A stretch of 64,000 nt of DNA from Pontibacter sp. FD36 (GTDB lineage: Bacteria; Bacteroidota; Bacteroidia; Cytophagales; Hymenobacteraceae): positions 186,001 to 250,000 of the forward strand of contig NZ_JADPMP010000007.1 of NCBI RefSeq assembly GCF_015686655.1, in the 5' to 3' direction. Below, piece after piece: positions 60,493 to 64,000 of this stretch (positions are counted from its first letter, which is position 1; the number at the start of each line of letters is the position of its first letter). The position numbers were made by a program, and so were the translations under genes. The notes below the pieces were generated by a model, which was given only the letters and a program-made list of their open reading frames with translations, did no database searches and had not been told where the DNA came from.

Positions 60493-60992
60493 AGCGTAAG
60501 TCTTGCGATTTCTTTAAGTTGTTTGTCTTCCTGTAGCTGTTCGATGAGCAGAATTTCTGTGCCTGGGTAATAGGGGGCCCTGAGGGTGAAAGTAGTCTGC
60601 TGCAGTTGAAAGGTTTTCTTCTGGAGCTCGCCTGATTCAGCGGCATATTCGAGGGTGTTGGCCAGCGGATCAGGTATAGCGGTGCTGTAGAGTACCTGCC
60701 CGGCTGAGCTTAGCAGGGAACATTGCAGGTCACCGGAACCGTTTTCATGACCCTGGTGTGCGAGGTTTTTCATCCGGCCATCTGTCACCGTTTTGTTCAG
60801 CAGTTTCACCATGCTCTCCTTCGTCAGGCTGTCCCGGCGCAGCTCTAGGTCCAGGAAGATGATTTGGGAAGCGTGGCTTGTCATAGCTTGTCCACCGGCC
60901 TCTGCTGTACTAGCTGCCGTGCTGGAAGTGTGGCTTGTCTGGCAGGCTGCTAAAGCCATGAACAGCATGGGGGTATACAGGTATAGGCGCAT
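60489..60992 (-). CDS. Lipoprotein coupled to the M64 peptidase
   Basis: 167 residues. Lipobox MALAAC near residue 17. A Ser/Thr/Ala-rich linker leads to a compact beta-rich domain (IIFLDLELRRDS, DLQCSLLSSAGQVLYSTAI, YPGTEILLIEQL). Its stop and the peptidase start overlap as ATGA, so the two are translationally coupled. It may be a chaperone, inhibitor or surface partner of the peptidase; nothing in the sequence decides. No domain family recognised. Confidence 0.75.
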   Translation of the reverse strand: MRLYLYTPMLFMALAACQTSHTSSTAASTAEAGGQAMTSHASQIIFLDLELRRDSLTKESMVKLLNKTVTDGRMKNLAHQGHENGSGDLQCSLLSSAGQVLYSTAIPDPLANTLEYAAESGELQKKTFQLQQTTFTLRAPYYPGTEILLIEQLQEDKQLKEIARLTL

Positions 60993-61018
60993 CGTATTTC
61001 TGATTCATGCATGGTAAC

Positions 61019-61669
61019 TTAGCCAATCCGCCAGGTGATCGTCACCGTTTCAGCCACATCGATATCGTCGGGCTCGAAGTCGGGGGCAGGGGCGGAGGCC
61101 TCCATCAGCACCTGGCTGTCATACATCGGGTAGTCGTGCTGCTGCGAGCGAATGGTGAGTTCGCGGTAGGAGTAGTCAATGTCGAGGATCTCGCGCAACT
61201 CCACTTCGGTGGCCTCGGCGATGAGGGCGGCATTCTCTTTGGCTTTGGCGATGGCCTGCAGGATCAATTGCTGCTGGTGCCCGCTGGCATCTTTCACTCC
61301 AAAGGAGATGCTGAAGTCCAGGCTGTCCAGCTTTTTGGCTATCTGGCTGAGCAGTTTGTTGATGAGTGCCTTGTCAAGTGGCAGCTCCAGTTCCAGACGG
61401 TGGGTGGCGCTGTAGCCAATAAAATCAGACTTCTCGGTCTTGCGGTTCCACTGGGCTTCTTTGCGGATCCCGAAGTCCTTGGTCTTGAGACTGCTGCGGT
61501 TTATACCCTGTGCTTCAATGATGCTGCGCAGTTCCTCTACTTTGGTGTTTAGGGCATCTACTGTTTTATCGTATTCCCACTCCTGTGCCACAGCACTGAA
61601 GGATAGGATCATGATATCAGGCGTAACGGAAAGTTTTCCGCGCCCCGTGATCTGTAGTTTGCGTTTCAT
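61019..61669 (-). CDS. SIMPL (DUF541) domain protein
   Basis: 216 residues, starting KRKLQITGRGKLSVTPDIMI, the conserved SIMPL opening (GxGxxxVxPD). No signal peptide, unlike many exported homologues, so probably cytoplasmic. The core continues with RSSLKTKDFGIRKEAQW and ends VTITWRIG. SIMPL proteins form large rings in some bacteria; their role is poorly known. 26 bases upstream of the lipoprotein gene on the same strand, possibly one transcript. Confidence 0.88.
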   Translation of the reverse strand: MKRKLQITGRGKLSVTPDIMILSFSAVAQEWEYDKTVDALNTKVEELRSIIEAQGINRSSLKTKDFGIRKEAQWNRKTEKSDFIGYSATHRLELELPLDKALINKLLSQIAKKLDSLDFSISFGVKDASGHQQQLILQAIAKAKENAALIAEATEVELREILDIDYSYRELTIRSQQHDYPMYDSQVLMEASAPAPDFEPDDIDVAETVTITWRIG

Positions 61670-61850
61670 AGCACAGGTATGTATGAGGTGAATTATTCTC
61701 CAATATATAGATTAAATTGAATAATTTGAAAAATTCAACCTTATATACTGTAAAGTTACATACTGGGGAAGGCTATACCTCAAAAGAGTGGGTGAATGCT
61801 AGTCTGGAGCTCCGGTAGATGACTATATTTACACTGCTATACCCGAACCT

Positions 61851-62702
61851 ATGGACTTTTTTAATTCAATTTTGCCCTTCCTGCTCTGCTTGGTGCTGCT
61901 GACAGCCTGTATGTCAAAAACACAGCAGGGGATGGGGAACGGACAAGGGGAAAAGGCAGTGTCGCAGCTGCGTGTCATGAGCTACAACATCCACCATGCA
62001 AATCCGCCCGCTAGAAAAGGCGTGATCGATCTAGAGGCAATTGCCGGGGTGATCCGGAACGAAGAGCCGGACCTGGTGGCTCTGCAGGAAGTGGACGTGT
62101 ACATTCCGCGATCTGGAAACGTGCACCAGGCGGAAGCACTGGCAGCGATGCTCGGGATGCATTTCTATTTTGCGAGAGCGATTGATTTTGGGGGAGGGGA
62201 GTATGGCGTTGCGATCCTGTCACGCTACCCACTGTCGGATACCCGGAAGGTGGAGTTGCCTAAAGAGGATAGCCCAAAAGCCGAGGGCCGTGTGCTGGCA
62301 GTCGCCACGGTGCAATTGCCGGGCGGGCAGCGCATCCGCTTCGGGAGCACGCACCTCGACATACAAAGCAGTGCCAACCGCCAGCAGCAGGTACAGACCA
62401 TCAATGCCGTGGCCGCATCTGACAAACTGCCTTTTATCCTGGCCGGTGACCTTAACGACTACCCGGACAGTCCCGCCATCGCTGCGCTGGACGAGACGTT
62501 TCAACGTACCTGCCTGGTGGCGTGCGAAGCCACTTTCCCGCAGGACAAGCCCGACCGCATCATCGATTACATCGCCTTCACGCGCTCAGCCAACTTTAAG
62601 GTGCTAGCGCATCGGGTGGTGCCTGAGCGCTACGCCTCCGATCACCGGCCGGTTGTCGCGGTGCTGGGCCTCGCATCTGCCCCTGGAACCCTTACTCGTT
62701 AG
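61851..62702 (+). CDS. Exported endonuclease/exonuclease/phosphatase-family lipoprotein
   Basis: 283 residues. Lipobox (LVLLTAC, Cys near residue 20). The EEP fold has all main motifs: VMSYNIHHANP, LVALQEVDVYIPRSG, AILSRYPLSDT, FGSTHLDIQ, AGDLNDYPDSPA and the final SDHRPVVAV. Catalytic Glu, Asp/Asn and His are present. The family cleaves phosphodiesters (nucleic acids, phospholipids, inositol phosphates). As a lipoprotein it acts outside the cytoplasm. It is convergent with the serine hydrolase gene, overlapping by 11 bases. Confidence 0.9.
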   Translation: MDFFNSILPFLLCLVLLTACMSKTQQGMGNGQGEKAVSQLRVMSYNIHHANPPARKGVIDLEAIAGVIRNEEPDLVALQEVDVYIPRSGNVHQAEALAAMLGMHFYFARAIDFGGGEYGVAILSRYPLSDTRKVELPKEDSPKAEGRVLAVATVQLPGGQRIRFGSTHLDIQSSANRQQQVQTINAVAASDKLPFILAGDLNDYPDSPAIAALDETFQRTCLVACEATFPQDKPDRIIDYIAFTRSANFKVLAHRVVPERYASDHRPVVAVLGLASAPGTLTR

Positions 62703-64000
62703 AGGCCAGCTGCTCTGTTCCGTTTGGCCAGCTTTCCATGGACAGGATCTTCAGCTTTAGCGCGTCGGTTACCTCGTCTGCGATCTGGTTAGGTGAACGG
62801 TTATAGCGGGTGTTGGCCAGCACCACAAAGCTGTACTCGTCGTTGACCCTGGAGAGTACGGCCGTAGTGCCGGGCAGGGAGCCGTAATGGGTCCAGGTAT
62901 CGCCGCCAAAATAAGTACTCTGCAGCAGGTTGCTACTGATCAGATCAGGTATAGCCGGGTTACGGTCGATCAAAGCCATGAAGCGCATCAGGTCGCCTGT
63001 GCTTGAGAGCCAGCCGCCATGGGAGTCCATGCGGGTCATGTTGTAAGCGTAGGGACTGTGTTCCCGCTGGTAGTATTTTACTTCCTTAGGGGCTTTTTCC
63101 GCTTCCGTATCACCTGCAATGCGCATCCCGACAACCTTTGCCGGCTGCAGAATATCTTCCTGTATGTATTCCTGGTAGGTCTTGCCTGTCACTTTTTCGA
63201 TCACCCTGCCCAGGATGCTATAGCCTAGGTTGGAGTAAGCGTTAGTCAGGCCGGGATGGTGATCCAGCGCCCGATGCAGCAGCTGCTCGGTTATGATCTC
63301 TCGGGCCGTGGCGGCATACTCAACCAGCATGGGGTCGCCGGCGCTGTTGGTCCAGCCAGCAGTATGCGTGAGCAGGTGGTAGACAGTGATCAGACCGATA
63401 TTCGGGTCGGCCGCAGGTGCCGGAAACTCGTCAGCCAATATGCCTTCCGGACCAAATACCTTGTCTGCCAACGTCAGCTTGCCATCCTGTATCAGTTTGA
63501 GAATGCCGGCGCTGGTAATGGGTTTAGATAAACTTGCAATCCGGAAAAGGCTCTGGTCGCTCACGAGTTCTTCATTTTCCTTGTCTGCGTAGCCATAACT
63601 CCGGACAAACACCGGCTCCCCGTTTCGGGTGATCGAGACAGAAATTCCCGGTACGTCATAGCGCTGCATGATCGCATGAAGCGTCTCGTCGAAATCAATG
63701 AAAGGAGAGCCAGGTAGCGCTTCCTGCTGCACCACGCTTCCATCCGCTGCCACTACATTGTAGAAAATGCTCTGCTGTTCCACAGCATCTGCGTAATTGC
63801 CTCTAGTAGTTGAGGGTGTGTTGGGAGTTAAAAAGGGAACCACGCCACCTGTGGTAGACCCGCTGGAGATTCCCTGTGCGGCAGTGTTTTTGGGGAGTGA
63901 AAGGGAAGGAAACAGACCCGCCTCCAGTTGCTGGATTTGAGATTGCTCTGGTTTTCTGAACTCGCCCTGGCAAGCAAACATGCTACACAGAAGCAGTGCG
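62692..64000 (-). CDS. Beta-lactamase/PBP-family serine hydrolase lipoprotein, cut by window end
   Basis: Ser-x-x-Lys motif SLSK in FRIASLSKPIT, Tyr-x-Asn as YSN in YSNLGYS, and the start of a third box near HYGSLPGTTAVLS. The frame is open to the window edge; its last residues ALLLCSMFACQ form a lipoprotein signal, so the true start lies beyond 64000. A Ser/Thr/Gly-rich linker (about the first 60 residues of what is visible) joins the anchor to the catalytic domain. Substrate unknown: D-aminopeptidase, esterase or beta-lactam hydrolysis are all possible. Confidence 0.85.
   Translation of the reverse strand, partial: ALLLCSMFACQGEFRKPEQSQIQQLEAGLFPSLSLPKNTAAQGISSGSTTGGVVPFLTPNTPSTTRGNYADAVEQQSIFYNVVAADGSVVQQEALPGSPFIDFDETLHAIMQRYDVPGISVSITRNGEPVFVRSYGYADKENEELVSDQSLFRIASLSKPITSAGILKLIQDGKLTLADKVFGPEGILADEFPAPAADPNIGLITVYHLLTHTAGWTNSAGDPMLVEYAATAREIITEQLLHRALDHHPGLTNAYSNLGYSILGRVIEKVTGKTYQEYIQEDILQPAKVVGMRIAGDTEAEKAPKEVKYYQREHSPYAYNMTRMDSHGGWLSSTGDLMRFMALIDRNPAIPDLISSNLLQSTYFGGDTWTHYGSLPGTTAVLSRVNDEYSFVVLANTRYNRSPNQIADEVTDALKLKILSMESWPNGTEQLASNE

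Noticed and set aside
1..64000. AGGTATA/TATACCT as promoter -10 boxes
   Set aside because: Most copies are inside genes in both directions, and Bacteroidota promoters use TAnnTTTG.

Overview
The window reads as a chromosomal segment of a Bacteroidota bacterium, most likely Cytophagales/Hymenobacteraceae (Pontibacter-like; the genus is inference). Signs seen directly are a SusC/SusD pair, a T9SS-type C-terminal sorting domain, many lipobox signal peptides, candidate promoters with a TAnnTTTG -7 box, and dispersed Bacteroidota-style hairpin repeats. Genes are dense on both strands. No rRNA, tRNA, CRISPR array or integrase was found.

Layout. 0-5 kb: two small lipoproteins with matching 3' sequence elements, the helicase HrpB, and an ankyrin protein. 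4.8-10.9 kb: a minus-strand set of a bacteriophytochrome photosensory module with no output domain, a 1371-residue CheB-CheR-PAS-histidine kinase, and a small heme-monooxygenase-like (ABM) protein. Together these look like a split light-sensing pathway. 11-13 kb: an ECF sigma factor with an overlapping anti-sigma gene, and an orphan ExbD. 13-33 kb: mostly metabolic, transport and sensory genes. These include a quinone-oxidoreductase-like enzyme, a HARE-HTH-like protein of unknown role, an Acr3 arsenite pump behind an ArsR-like operator, MscS, MATE, a PAS kinase, an aldo/keto reductase, a GH20 hexosaminidase, a zinc peptidase, and a GntA-like/DUF1989 pair.

33.1-46.4 kb is a defence island. McrC and McrB lie on the minus strand. 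A divergent type I restriction-modification operon lies on the plus strand in the order hsdM (frameshifted), small PD-(D/E)XK nuclease-like gene, second hsdM, hsdS, hsdR, and a conserved-looking unknown gene. The two units are separated by about 735 bases of AT-rich DNA with a decayed open frame.

46.5-52 kb holds small metabolic and membrane genes and a RAYT transposase whose REP palindromes both flank it and lie inside its own reading frame. 52.3-64 kb holds a SusC/SusD/exported phosphoesterase locus, a secreted M64 peptidase coupled to a lipoprotein, a SIMPL protein, an exported EEP-family hydrolase, and a beta-lactamase-fold lipoprotein cut by the window end.

Three features cut across the annotation. 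The heptamer AGGTATA/TATACCT occurs more than sixty times by eye, in coding and non-coding DNA. One 20-base operator sits at the same distance (23-24 bases) upstream of two -7 boxes. The restriction operon carries two hsdM genes around a nuclease-like gene.
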